64,000 nt of DNA from Neoceratodus forsteri (lineage: Eukaryota > Chordata > Ceratodontiformes > Ceratodontidae): the NCBI GenBank assembly GCA_016271365.2, contig CM028132.1, positions 1,183,753,001 to 1,183,817,000 on the forward strand, given 5' to 3'. Position 1 is the first letter of the stretch; every line of letters starts with the position of its first letter. The position numbers were made by a program, and so were the translations under genes. The notes under the pieces are model-generated. The model searched no databases. It saw only the letters and a program-made list of their open reading frames with translations, and was not told where the DNA came from. This document shows positions 31,444-41,991 of this stretch, piece by piece.

Positions 31444-32483
31444 AGAGTTCCAGGCTTTGGGTCTTTCCGACGAGGTCCTCAACATCGTTGAGGCGTCCCG
31501 TAAGGAGTCGACCAGGAAATGCTATGCCTTCAAATGGAAGAGATTCTCCATTTGGTGTCAGGGGAAGGGCTTGGACCCTTCCGACTGCCCCTTGGCAAGC
31601 ATTCTGAACTACTTGTGGTCCCTTTCTCAGCAAGGGCTTCGGTCGACGACCCTTAAGGTGCACCTGGCAGCCATCTCTGCTTACCGGGCGCGGGCTGGCA
31701 AGCAGCCGGTGGCCCAGGAGAAGGTGGTCAGGCGCTTTTTCAAAGGCCTTGACCACATTTCCCTTCTGGTGCGAGAACCTCCACCTCCGTGGGATCTACT
31801 GCTGGTATTGGCCAAGCTTATGGGCAAGCAATTCGAACCAATGCACAGGTGCGATATTTCACACCTGTCGTGGAAGACCGCCTTCTTGGTGGCTGTCACG
31901 TCAGCCAGAAGGATGGGAGAGCTCCAGGCGCTTTCCATCGCGTCTCCCTACCTGGTCTTCCACAGGGACAAGGTTGTCCTGCGCCCCCACCCGAAATTCC
32001 TTCCGAAGGTGGTGTCGGAGTTTCACCTTAACCAGGTGTTGACTCTGCCGGTGTTCTACCCCAATCACACCTCGGAGGCCGAGTATAGGCTCCATACTTT
32101 GAACCCTAGACGAGTGCTCGCTTATTATAAGGAGCGGACGGCTGAAGTTCGGGGAGAGGTTCATAGCTGTTTGTCACCCACGCTGAAGTCAAGTACTGGC
32201 AGACCTGCAGCAGCGGACGATAGGCAGGTGGATCACCTCCTGCATAGATCTCTTACAGGTTGGTGGGTATGGAGCCTCCCAGAGGGATAAGAGCTCATTC
32301 TACCCGCCATACCGCTGCATCGGTAGCTGCTTCCAGGGACGTCCCTATCCAGGATATCTGCAGGGCTGCTACCTGGAAGTCGGCACATACTGTACCTTTA
32401 TTACCCACTACCACATCGACCTCGAGTCATGCCGGGATGCTGGTTTTGGGGCCTCGGTTCTCCAGTCTCTCTTTCCCAAGTAA
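31427..32483 (+). pseudogene. DIRS A tyrosine recombinase
   Basis: A phage-integrase-fold recombinase replaces the usual retrotransposon integrase. Its core-binding domain starts at about 31,440 (GLSDEVLNIVEASRKESTRK, then YAFKWKRFSIWCQ), followed by YLWSLSQQGLRSTTLKVHLA. The catalytic domain has the first Arg in TSARRMGELQAL (about 31,900-31,932) and the HxxR box as HSTRHTAAS (about 32,293-32,319). Then QDICRAATWKSAHT (about 32,350-32,390), and the Tyr lies in HYHIDLES (about 32,407-32,430). A frameshift near 32,200 and another near 32,395 separate the Arg, HxxR and Tyr parts, so the protein is broken though every catalytic residue is still encoded. It starts in an overlapping frame with the RNase H linker. 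Confidence 0.85.
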
Positions 32484-32534
32484 GTATCGGGGGTGTGCGC
32501 CTTGCCTCCCTCCTCCCGGAGAACTGCTAGGAGT

Positions 32535-32634
32535 CTGCCAGAAAGTGTGGATCAACAACATATCCATGTCCCTAGAAATACAGGTTACTCACCTGTAGCA
32601 GGAGTTCTAGGAATGGTATATGTTGTTCATCCAC
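32535..32634 (+). repeat. DIRS A internal complementary region
   Basis: The first half (32,535-32,578) is the reverse complement of the outer 45 bp of the left terminal repeat. The second half (32,581-32,634) is the reverse complement of the outer 54 bp of the right terminal repeat. This region templates completion of the circular cDNA in DIRS1 and, with the longer right repeat, is diagnostic of the group. Confidence 0.9.
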
Positions 32635-32688
32635 ATGACCCACCCGACCTCCCTGGCTTCGACTCACAACCTGAGCTTCCAGCGGGCC

Positions 32689-32854
32689 AGATCTGTGTCA
32701 TGGGGCGGAGCCGAGAGTTTTACCACCCGGTTGGGTGGGAGGAGCCAGCTTGAAGACCTTCCAGCAAGAATTAAAGCGGCAAGGATACCTGCCAGAAAGT
32801 GTGGATGAACAACATATACCATTCCTAGAACTCCTGTTACAGGTGAGTAACCTG
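32689..32854 (+). repeat. DIRS A right inverted terminal repeat
   Basis: Inverse of the left repeat, plus about 25 bp extra at its outer end (CTCCTGTTACAGGTGAGTAA then CCTG). A longer right repeat is a known DIRS1 trait. The outer extension is mirrored in the internal complementary region. Confidence 0.9.
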
Positions 32855-32989
32855 TATTTCTTGGTTCCGCCATGCCGATGTCGGGGGGGGGCATGGAGCA
32901 GAGGAACAGTTCGGCCGCAGTGATGGACTGGTTGTTTAGTAAAGAAAGGCACCACTATCACAAGGATAAGGAGGCATTATGGACAGCAC

Positions 32990-33080
32990 AGGATTTATTT
33001 ATTTAGAAAAGTTTTACCGGGAAAGACAACATGAACTTTAAACAGCTCGTTTCCAGAAGCGCCCTGGGTGGAAGGGGTTA
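32990..33080 (+). repeat. Short repeat fragment shared with 63.77 kb
   Basis: TTTTACCGGGAAAGACAACA and CTCGTTTCCAGAAGCGCCC also occur, diverged, at about 63,775-63,840. This looks like the tail part of an old tRNA-derived SINE. Confidence 0.4.
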
Positions 33081-33830
33081 CATAAAGGTGAAGAGCAAAA
33101 AAACAACAATAAAGAATATAGTGTGCAATTCAAGTACAGTGCATTTCAAGCTAAGACAAATAATCATAATGAGATGGATAGTAGCAGTAATGGATAATAA
33201 TTAAATGGATAAAAGGTACTAAGGCAGTAATAAAACTGCTCCATAAACTGACTGTGAGCCATTTCGGCTTAGGAATGACAGCAACTTGCTCTACTGATTC
33301 CCCATGCTAAATGTGTTTCTGAGGTACAATATAAATAACTTTCACAGCATTAAATATGGGCATGGAATTATTGGATAATACATTGCTAACAGGGTGCCTT
33401 GGGGAAGGGGAGGCCAATGATGAGCACAGGATGTACAACTACTACTGAACATGTTCCCTAGTAAATCTACTGCAGCTTTACTGTACTGCACACTGTCAGT
33501 CACTCCTGTTCCCTGTCGTGACGTCAGCGGGAACCAGCAGCAGAACAGCTAAGACAAGTGCAGCAGGGTTTAAAAACAAATCAAAAATATGGAAGGCACA
33601 ATAAACCTTGACCAAAAATAACAAATGCACCCAATTTTTCAGAACTAGTACTGCATATAAGGACTGCAAACTAACTTTTTGGACCATCACGAAAGGTGCT
33701 GTTTAAATTAAACCATCCACCTGACAGTTTATTTTCCTGATCATGTCAATCAAGGGGAAGCATTGCTCCATATTCTAGATGTACATAGAATACTCAGGTA
33801 CTATACACACTGCTCAAAGGACTGCAGGAA
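33081..33830. other. No gene recognised
   Basis: AT-rich sequence between DIRS A and the DIRS C recombinase remnant. No supported feature. Confidence 0.4.
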
Positions 33831-34155
33831 GTCCTTGCCGCTTTTTGTTTCATTCGCCCCTGGGGGAAAAGGCCCACCCTAGGTTCTAATCAGTGCCTAT
33901 CCAAATGGTTAGCAAACTGCATTACTTTCTGTTACAGGAAGTACAGTAAGGAACTTCCTGTGGTTGTTCGTTGTCATTCCACTAGTGGCATGGCCACATC
34001 AGTTGGATGTTTCAAGAATGTGTCTGCTTCAGAAATCTGTGTGGCTGCCACCTGTAGTACTGTCCACACCTTTACTAAGCTTTACAGTCTGGACATTGTC
34101 TCTCTAAAAAGGGCTGATTTTGGCCTAGCTCTGCTCCAAGGCCTACTGTCTTAGG
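33831..34155 (+). pseudogene. DIRS family C tyrosine recombinase, C-terminal part
   Basis: Encodes the last about 65 residues in one frame (33,960-34,155): VRCHSTSGMATSVG, where the HxxR box reads HSTS so the second Arg is lost, then ASEICVAATCSTVHTFTKLY with the catalytic Tyr at about 34,080, then a short tail and stop. This matches the AHSTR...TFxxxY region of other DIRS recombinases. The rest of the recombinase is not found upstream; DIRS A and unrelated DNA occupy that space. Confidence 0.7.
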
Positions 34156-34199
34156 CATGTAGGCTGCCACCACTCAGACTGTTTTATGGTCAGTACTGC

Positions 34200-34312
34200 T
34201 TGGTATTCCTTCCATAGGTGTGGCCTGATGAAAGAGATATCCTTGAAGACGATAGAACAGTTATGTACTTACCGTAACAGTAGATCTTCGAGAGAATCTC
34301 TTTCATCAGGTG
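34200..34312 (+). repeat. DIRS family C internal complementary region
   Basis: The first half (TTCCATAGGTGTGGCCTGAT and on) is the reverse complement of the outer end of the left repeat at 16,021, more than 18 kb away. The second half (GTACTTACCGTAACAGTAGA, GAGAATCTCTTTCATCAGG) is the reverse complement of the outer right repeat at about 34,620-34,679. This ties the two distant termini to one family. Confidence 0.8.
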
Positions 34313-34519
34313 ATGCCATCCCACCCTCCTTCCCCCTATAGGATCCTGTGGCTCTGGTGAATGCTGCCTCCTTCTCCATGAAGGCCTATCTGCTGTTCTC
34401 TGCCTCACCTGGTTGGCTGAGTCCTAGGTTCTCTCCTGGTTCCCTGTAGAGAGGTCATCTGAGTATGATATACAGCAGGGAATTCAGGAGGAAAGGGGCT
34501 ACCTGCATTTATCTGGAAG

Positions 34520-34679
34520 AGCCAACATCTGACATTGTGGTGGGGGGCCCCTAGTGGACTACTTACAAAAGTTTCCATGTGGTCCTAGTGCCTGACAAGT
34601 ATAAGTTCCATAGTTGTGGCATGATGAAAGAGATTCTCTCGAAGATCTACTGTTACGGTAAGTACCTAACTGTTGTTCT
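34520..34679 (+). repeat. DIRS family C right inverted terminal repeat
   Basis: Inverse of 16,021-16,150 with an outer extension of about 30 bp ending ACGGTAAGTACCTAACTGTT. Same left/right asymmetry as in DIRS A. Confidence 0.8.
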
Positions 34680-34689
34680 CAGATATTTA

Positions 34690-36735
34690 AGAGTCCCAGT
34701 GCTGGGTTAGGGCAGGATTGAAATACCCAGTACAGATCATGCATGGGGATTGCATCTTTACATTTGAGGAATGTCAACAGGAATTTGGCTGGAGACCCAC
34801 GGGGAGGCTTCACTACCTCATGGTCTTTAATTATATACAGACATATATAAAAAGGCATTTAGTAAGGCCGGCTCATCGGCGCAGCGGTTGGATTTCCGCT
34901 TGCGCGCCGCGGCATCCAGGTTCGAGGAGCGGACTCGGGTCGCTGGAGAAACGGCTTGAAAGTAAACTTGAGCATCCCTCGACTGCGCCTTCTCCGGGGA
35001 GGAGGATGTGGCTCGCTGTCTGGTACCCCTGTCGGGCCGGGAGACCAGCAGCGAAAGCCCCAATGCATATGGGGGCGTGGTGAACGTCGGCTCTGCCCAG
35101 ACGTTCGTGGCACACCATGCCCCGGGGAGGAAAAAGCGGAAAAATCCGGGCCTTCTGGTCTGCCGGGTGATGGCTGCCTCACTCCTGTCGGCCCAAGATG
35201 CCCTGATGCCTCTGAATCCACCTCAGCAGCACTCGGGGACTGATGCCTAGTGCGCTGGTTGCCCCTCCTGGTGCCTTCCCCCTCGGAGGAGGGGACCCAC
35301 CTGGCGAAGGGATACGCCGGGCCACCCCTGGGTCGGCTGCGATCTGGGGTGAGAGGAGGGGGGTCAGGGCGAGGGGGTCACAAGAGGCATGAGCAGCCGG
35401 AAGGAGTGGCAGACCAGAGGCAAGTAAGGAGTATTAAAAAAAAAAAAAAAAAGGCATTTAGTAGATTCTCCCTACCCTGCAGAGGTTCCCACTCTCAGAG
35501 AATTGCTTTCTTTGGCTACCCCGAAAGGGGTGATTTCCTGCATCTATTGGACTCTGCAAGGCCATAGAGCAACTGTTGTCCACTACCTAGAAATGAGGTG
35601 GGAGGAAGAGGCTGCTCTCCAGTTGACCGCGAGAGACTGGCAACATATCTGGAAAGGGGCCTTCAAAACCACATCAGCACCAAGATGGCAAGATATTATG
35701 TGGGAAATGAGAGTCAGATACTGTACTTATTAATGCCTCACTTAAAGGCTAGGTGGGATGGGACGTCTGGAGCTGGGTGTTGGAGTCATTGTGGGGAGAC
35801 TAAAGCCACACACACTCATATTTATTATGCTTGCTCAAAATTAGGGGAGTTCTTATCTCAAGTGACCCAAAAATTGGAAGCAATATTTCAAATAGATGAA
35901 CCTCTCCAGATATGTCACGTCTTACTGGGTTTGCCTCCCGCCTCGATAAGGGGAACGTGTGCTAGATATTTGTAGTACATTTGTATGGCAGCAGTTGGCA
36001 AGGCCCGCGCAAGTGGCTGAAGATTGAACGCCCCACTTTTGCAGAGTGGCTGACAATAATGGGAGAAATTCAAGAAATGGAGTGGCTAACATACTTAATG
36101 CAGGACAGAATGCATTCATTTATGGAAAGATGGACTAGGTAGATGACAGATGAAGGTTAGAAGAGGTAGCAATAAGTATAGGCAGTGCACTACTGGAGGC
36201 TCAGAAGGAGTTAAAATTCTGATTAGTCAGACAAATATAGGAGATTTATTTCCCCCAATGTGGAGGAGAAATAGAAAGTGTTATTTGTGAATTTGGCCCT
36301 ATCCCTTTGTCCTGAGCATGGTCTTAGTGCCCACCCGAATTGCCATTAAATACAGTTTAACCTTTTTCAATGAGTTTAGATAAATATTCCTGCTGCCTCA
36401 GTTGTTTGTTTGTTTTTTAGGTCAACTTTTAGGATTAAATTGAAGTTGCATTATTTTCACTGGAAACTGTTTAATGCTTGAGTGTACTGTATGTAATTCC
36501 TTAAATTAGGTGTTTCATTGACATACAGGCTGTCCATACCACTAGAGGCTTATCTCTAATTGATCTTTGAAAGGACCTGAACTCTATTCTGCTCTGAAAC
36601 CTGTGCTTGGACAGAATAAAAGCCATATGAATTGCTGGAGCCAATATTTCACATAGTGAAGTTGGTCTGTGGAAACAAACTGAAATGTCAATGTGTGTAA
36701 TGTATTTCCAGTATGTTAAATAAAGAATATAAAAA
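34690..36735 (+). pseudogene. L1-type ORF2 C-terminus and 3' UTR
   Basis: Frames encode the L1 ORF2 C-terminal region: FGWRPTGRLHYLMVFNYIQTY (about 34,780-34,850). After the SINE insert comes a segment with STKMARYYVG (about 35,675) and the C-terminal Cys/His element CWSHCGETKATHTHIYYAC (about 35,777-35,833). QICHVLLGLPP follows (about 35,910). The remaining 700 bp is AT-rich 3' UTR ending near 36,735 in an A-rich run after AATAAAG. This part of L1 ORF2 contributes to RNA binding. It has stops and frameshifts and starts right at the DIRS C right end. Confidence 0.7.
34865..35449 (+). mobile_element. Long GC-rich tRNA-headed SINE in L1 ORF2, 14-bp TSD
   Basis: Flanked by perfect AAAGGCATTTAGTA duplications (34,851-34,864 and 35,450-35,463) and ending in an A-run of about 17. 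The head has an A-box-like GGCGCAGCGGTTGG and a B-box-like GGTTCGAGGAG within the first 65 nt. The body is very GC- and CpG-rich, which suggests a young insert. It splits the L1 ORF2 remnant. Confidence 0.85.
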
Positions 36736-36767
36736 AGGTCCCAGTGCTTACTTCAAAAACACTTTTC

Positions 36768-37007
36768 TCACGCTAGGTCAGATGACCCAACAAAATCAGC
36801 TATAATAGCCGTTTTGTTTTTAATAGACCTGGCGTTGCACAACACTGCCCAAGTAGGATGAGCCTCCGAGGATGACCGTGTTACCTGCTGACTATAGTCA
36901 GAACCCTTGGGTATGGGCACCAGACAGGGAGGTCCCCTTTCCTGGGCCCATTTCGCCCCAGGGCATCTCCTTGTCCCCACTATCCCTATCCGCCCACTCC
37001 TTTCCAT
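36768..37007 (-). pseudogene. LINE endonuclease N-terminal fragment
   Basis: The minus strand reads a Ser/Pro linker, then AVLCNARSIKNKTAIIADFV, the start of an apurinic endonuclease of a Jockey-superfamily LINE. It ends near 36,768, where the next motif (LLLTETWL) would be expected. Only a scrap of ORF2 remains. Confidence 0.6.
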
Positions 37008-37009
37008 TC

Positions 37010-38650
37010 CTCTCCAGACCCAGACCCAGCCCTCCTTCTTCTCCCCACAATCCCCAAAGCCCTACTTAGTCTATAGACCTCCGGCGACAGGGGGGACAGG
37101 AGAAGGGACGAAGGTCCCTGAGCCTGGAAGAGGAATAGTACCCGACTGTCCTAATATTGTCCCAGCACATAGTTAACACAACAATAAACAATCTAGAAAA
37201 TTATCCCCCACAAACACTTACATGAATAGCACAACTCTACAATAAAATAACATACAATTAGTCAAACAATAATATAAACTATAAATCTAATAAACAGAAC
37301 AACCAAATAACTAATAACTTAAAAACTAAACATAAAATATAATATCTATCTAACAAACCTATATCCCTTATTTCAAACATATAATAAATTAGCCCTATCA
37401 GTCAAAAGATTCATATTATTGTAGTGTCCAGAATGTGCCTTCAGATCTCCAATTAGTAGCTTTCATTTTATTTCTCTACTCTCACCTACAATGCTCTCAC
37501 CACTACAGGGAAAGGAGCTTTTCTAAACTTTACAAGCCCCTATCATAAGGCTAGATTTTAAAGTTAGAGGAAAGGCCTCCAAGTCCAACAACCAGATTTT
37601 TGGTTAAGTCACAACACAGTTCCTTTGAAAATAGAGTGAGAATTCCGAGATGCTTACTGCCCTCACCCATGTGCTCTCACCACTACAGGGTAGGCGAGTT
37701 AAGATTTTGCAAGCCTTCTCTCACGGGGCTAAAATAACACTTCGGAACACAGTTCTGTCCTTGCTGAATATGTAACAAAAACTCGCCCGAAAACAGAAGT
37801 TAAAAAGTACTTCACCAACAGATGGTCCAGGAAGTCCCAGTTCCTTCACTTGTTGTAATTTTTCCTCCTCCACAGGAATCTTCGTGGTAGTAGGCAAGCA
37901 GTATTTAGTTCTCGCTTCCGGGGTTAAGCTCTACCCGATCTTTCACCGCAGTGAACTAGGCTAGATCACCCTTCAGTGGTCTCCCTATCTCACCTAAGGG
38001 AGCTGGACTTATACCACCACCCTCCGGTGGCAATGGCATCCGTCCCTCCGTCCGGACCGAGGAACCCAAACACCCTGTAGCTTACACAAAGATCCTCGCT
38101 GCACGCAATGCACACCCCTTTCTCTGGGCTTCCTCTAACTGGTCCTCTCACAAAGGTACCCGACAACATCTTCCAAGTTTAGTCTGGCTGTGCTCTCGTC
38201 CTGTTCGGAACCCACCACTCTCTTCACTTTCCTCCGGCCCTCCACGGCCTCACCGCAACTTCACTGGACCACCAAACGATAGAAATCCCTCGGTCGAGTT
38301 GATCGAACAGTAAGCAACTTCTTACAGTTCCAGTTTACCAGTTTATATTGTATTATAACTGCGGATACTAGGTTTCCAAAAGAGATTAAATAAACACGAT
38401 AAACAGCGGTCGACTTAGATCGTAAAAATAAACTTGAGACTTAACCATAAAACCATAAAAATAAATCAAACTCTCCTGTAATTAAACTTTAATTAGCACA
38501 CATTATTGGGCACCCTGGTGCATTTTAATTTTTACATTTGCAAGTTTTGAGACTATTTCAGTACTAAAAAGAAACAAATACACTTAGACAAAACTGTTAT
38601 TCAGTAGTCTGTGTACATTTTGTACCCCAAAATGTTTTATGAATACAATG
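37010..38650. other. No gene; partial tandem duplication
   Basis: AT-rich (37,170-37,400), then mixed. The phrase GCTCTCACCACTACAGGG with similar surroundings occurs at about 37,491 and 37,672, a diverged direct repeat of about 60 bp. No coding frame. Confidence 0.4.
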
Positions 38651-38657
38651 AGATTTC

Positions 38658-38777
38658 CAGGGTGTGGGTTAGGCTGAGATAACTGTACCTCAAGAGGCTG
38701 TGAGGCCCTCTGCCTGCAACAGCGGCCTTACTGCACCCTTGAGCATGCAGTTATCTCTGAGCCTAACTCACACCCTG
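38658..38777. mobile_element. 120-bp hairpin MITE
   Basis: Left CAGGGTGTGGGTTAGGCTGA and right TCTGAGCCTAACTCACACCC followed by TG are inverted repeats, and pairing continues inwards over AGATAACTG...CTCAAG. Terminus like that of the hairpin at 4040-4176. Non-coding; would fold into a single hairpin if transcribed. Confidence 0.65.
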
Positions 38778-39099
38778 TCATGTCTTACTTCTTATGTAAT
38801 CTAACCACTGGTCATGCCTTAATTACTCTTGTTAACCAAGCTGTTTCTCGCTCCCTAATTCTCCTGATGGCACACCCCTCCAGCCCCACCACCAACCTTC
38901 TTGTGGGCTTACTGGTTATTTGGCAGTTACCCAGGATCATGATTTTGGTGGGTAGCCTGTCATGTTGATTATGCTTGGGCCTGCAGGTGCTGCCAGTGCA
39001 GAGGTGGGCCATGGCTTTTTCCTCCAGCTCCTGGGTTTTCTCCTGAAGGGTGCCAGCGTCCATAGCCCCGCGGCTGCCCTTCCTCTTGTTGCAGTTCAG

Positions 39100-39280
39100 C
39101 AGTGCTCTCTAGTGGCCTCTACCAGGTTGCAGACAAACAGCAGAATACTATGTATCCCTCCCGGGGGAGCTGTTCCTGGGATGCTCAGTCCTCCCTCCCC
39201 AGCTAGCCCACGAATGACCCAAGTCCGTTCTTGAATCCAGGTCACTGGCATTGCGAGCATTATGCTGCAGCTGTACTGTT
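39100..39280 (-). repeat. Interspersed repeat, family shared with 53.29-53.48 kb
   Basis: GCTCAGTCCTCCCTCCCCAG...TTGAATCCAGGTCACTGGCA and GCTGCAGCTGTACTG recur, diverged, at 53,378-53,473. Probably an old SINE; strand inferred from a weak B-box-like stretch. Confidence 0.45.
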
Positions 39281-39301
39281 GGGCTAGTTATACCTTAATT
39301 C

Positions 39302-39760
39302 TTAAAGGAAAACAGCACAAAAAATGACATTTCCAAGCTGCTAGGTATGCTTCCGAGTTGGGGGTTTTCTGCATAATTCCAGTTTTTTTAATTATCTTAT
39401 AATATACGTTTAATAGCATATTCCTGTTATGCCACAACTTTTGACCTGAAAGTGCACCTTTGGCCATATTCTTTACACCAGTCAGGTTCCCGTGCTTTTA
39501 TCATGTAATTAGCACTGTCGACCTTTGCCATTAGTCGGCAGTGCTAATTAGCATGACGAGAGCACAGGAAGCTGTCTGATGTGCACGAGATTGCCTTGGG
39601 TTCATTTTCAGATTGCTGCAGGTTGCTGCAAAGTAGGAATATGCTAGTGAGTGCATATTATAAAGTAATACATTTTGAATTACTGTATGGGAGAAAACCC
39701 TAGTCTGGCACATACCTAGCATCTTGGGAGGGAAATTAATTTTTTGCAGTTTTCCTTTAA
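39302..39760. mobile_element. Palindromic MITE, TTAAAGGAAAACAGC termini
   Basis: TTAAAGGAAAACAGCA at the left and TGCAGTTTTCCTTTAA at the right. Complementarity extends inwards (shared GCTAGGTATG near each end). It also contains an internal short palindrome around 39,510-39,555. Same terminus as 14,441-14,990. Confidence 0.75.
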
Positions 39761-39764
39761 AAAT

Positions 39765-41480
39765 ATGTACAAATACTTTATTTAAAAGATTTGTTCAGGA
39801 ATGGACAATGAGCTGAACTGACTTTTTCCCAGTGCATCCTGGCGGAAGCGTAGGATTGAATACATAAAACAGAGAATAATACATACTGGGCTGTGTAGTA
39901 CCGGGCTACATTTTGTATTGGGGATTCTGATGATTGAACAACCTGACCAGAACGTGAGGTATTAAATATGGCCCATAATACACAGATCACATGCTTTGTT
40001 CTTTATAATATATTGGATATCAGTTTGTTACTGAAACAGAGCCCCACAAGTAGCCTGAGAGAGAGAACTGCTGTTTGTGTCCCTGTAACTGTCCTCGCAC
40101 TGCAGGTTAGGGTAATCAATTAGCCAGTTAGACAGGCTAGCATAATCACTTTTGAAGGAAGTCTACAGGAAAATTAAGGGAGTTTTGGTTTTCTAAAAGG
40201 AAAAGAATCCTACAGTATACAGTATATAATAAAAAGAATAAGAAAAATAGGATATAAATCAGAATTTAAAAAATACAAGATTTTAAAAAAATTAGCAAAA
40301 AACTGTACAGTATGAACTGCAATAAGGAATAGAACACAGATGAGAGGGGAGTATCACTGGCAAGGAGCAGCTGCAGCCATATCAGAGGGAGAACAAAAAG
40401 GAGGAAATCGGGATAGGGAGGTGTTGCAGAGGTAAAGGGGAGAAATTGTGGGTAAGGGGCAGAGGGAATAAGGTATCAGAACAGACACTTTTGGAGTTGA
40501 CCCATCAGTCTAGTGGTAGCACTATAACACTTATAACATCAGTGACCCAGTGAACCTGCATCTTCATGGGATGAGCGGGGAGGAGAATTGAGTGCCCCAG
40601 AGAATGCACGCCTCCTCTGGATAGGAGCTCGTCCACGCTTCAGTGCCCTGGGTGGGCCTGGGTGATGTAGGTTAGATGGAGATGGCAGTGGAAGGGGAGA
40701 TACAAGGGCCTTGCCGAACACGTGCCTGTTGCGTTCTATGTGTTTATGGTCCAACATCTCAGGGGAGGTAGTATGACAGAGAATAAAAACTCCGCCATTG
40801 CACTGCAGAATGAAGCTGGAATGCTTGGGTCTGTACCACTTACCTAGCATAAGGATTCCCCGCTGCCCTTGCATTCAGAGTGATCCAGACAGGATACTGT
40901 TCCACACCCCCCCTTCCCTGTCAACCCTACCATGGGAGGATCTTTCCCCACGGTGCAGCTAAGCAGGGGCTCTCTGGGATCCGGATAGATGATGGGGCTG
41001 GGTGGTAGCCTGGCTAATGTCGGGATGGGGATGAAAAAAGATTAAAAAATAAAAGAACAAACATGGGGAGATAGTTTTTGGAGTAGGAGTGTCAAAGAAG
41101 AGGGTGAGGAGTAAGAGCAGAGGGAGAGGTGGAGGCTGGAGCAGTGACAATGAAGTCTGTGGAAAAAAGTAACCTTCCCAGCAGTGATTTTGGGAAAAAA
41201 AAAAAGCAAAACCACAAAGAGCAAGAGTCAGAGTTTTCTAAAGGAGTACAAGGAGGAGAGGGGCAAGTAAGGAGCAAACTGAAGTAGCAGAGGAGGAAGC
41301 CAGACCAGTATTTAGCAGTGAAAGATATGTAGTGGAGAGGTGTCAGCCCTCCAAGAAGGTGACTGAGAGAGTGTAAGGATTAATGGGGATGTGGGGAGGG
41401 TGGGGGTGCTAAAGAGAGTACAGTCTGGCCAGCATAGATGTAGAGGCTGTACTATAAACTACACCCACATAGACAGACAA
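39765..41480. other. No gene recognised; purine-rich near 40.4 and 41.1-41.4 kb
   Basis: No repeat boundary or coding frame I can support. The short open frames show no motif. Confidence 0.4.
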
Positions 41481-41495
41481 TGGTGGGAGAATGAC

Positions 41496-41981
41496 TTTTT
41501 TTTTTTAGCTAGTTTCTTTCTTCTTTCTTCTCCTTTCCTGACTCCTCCCCACTTAGCCCCATCACTCCAGTGTCTACCAGACTCACCTCTGGCTTCCACG
41601 AGGTGCCAGCTGGCCGGGTGCAGCACCTGTGAGGGGCCTGGCATCATCTCACTAGTCGGGATCTTTTCCATGTGTTTCTTTCCGGCCCCGAGCACAGTGC
41701 TGTGGTGTGCAATGATGCCAGTGGCTGAGCTACGCACACTTCTGCGCGTGACACACCATGCATCTGCCCCGCATCCATCCCCTACGTTTTGTGGGTCTGT
41801 TGCACCAGCCCCCAACCACCACCAGGGGCCAGTCAAGCAGCGGACTCCAACCCCACCCCACCCCTCCCCGGGAGAGAAGCACAGGCCTCCAGACACTCGA
41901 TCCTCTCCCTTCCTGACCAACCCCCCGGTGGCTTGCTCGCACCACGAACACGGGTCGCCGGCGTGGCAGGAGGTAAGGCAC
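41496..41981 (-). mobile_element. GC-rich tRNA-headed SINE, 10-bp TSD
   Basis: Minus-strand poly(A) (plus-strand T-run at 41,496-41,506), with imperfect duplications GGAGAATGAC (41,486-41,495) and GGAGAATAAT (41,982-41,991). The head at the right end includes a B-box-like GTGTTCGTGG. Organisation matches the inserts at 5656 and 34,865, but the body sequences are not clearly alignable by eye. Long open frames here are not genes. Confidence 0.6.
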
Positions 41982-41991
41982 GGAGAATAAT

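Larger units (their letters stand above)
26965..32854 (+). mobile_element. DIRS element copy A, structurally complete (5.9 kb)
   Basis: All parts of a DIRS1-type element are in place: left inverted terminal repeat (26,965-27,108), Gag, RT/RNase H, tyrosine recombinase, an internal complementary region (32,535-32,634), and a longer right inverted terminal repeat (32,689-32,854). There is no target duplication, as expected for recombinase-mediated insertion. In-frame stops and at least four frameshifts show it is not autonomous now. It belongs to the same family as copy B at 56,577-62,352. Confidence 0.9.
16021..34679 (+). mobile_element. DIRS family C mosaic, terminal repeat to terminal repeat, with nested insertions
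   Basis: Inverted terminal repeats of one family lie at 16,021-16,150 and 34,520-34,679. Between them, in order, are Gag, RT, RNase H and the recombinase C-terminus of the same family, plus an internal complementary region. The span of 18.7 kb is far beyond the about 6 kb of a DIRS element. It holds a CR1 LINE (2.9 kb), DIRS copy A (5.9 kb) and a 535-bp insert. The RT region is also present more than once, so pieces of several family C copies have been joined. Confidence 0.6.

Noticed and set aside
31025..32290. 421-codon frame resembling a phage integrase
   Set aside because: Not a bacterial or phage gene: it is the DIRS recombinase frame. The first about 130 codons are out-of-frame sequence overlapping RNase H.
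34862..35400. GC-rich frames near 35 kb as a possible host exon or CpG-island promoter
   Set aside because: The block is exactly bounded by 14-bp duplications and an A-tail, so it is a SINE.
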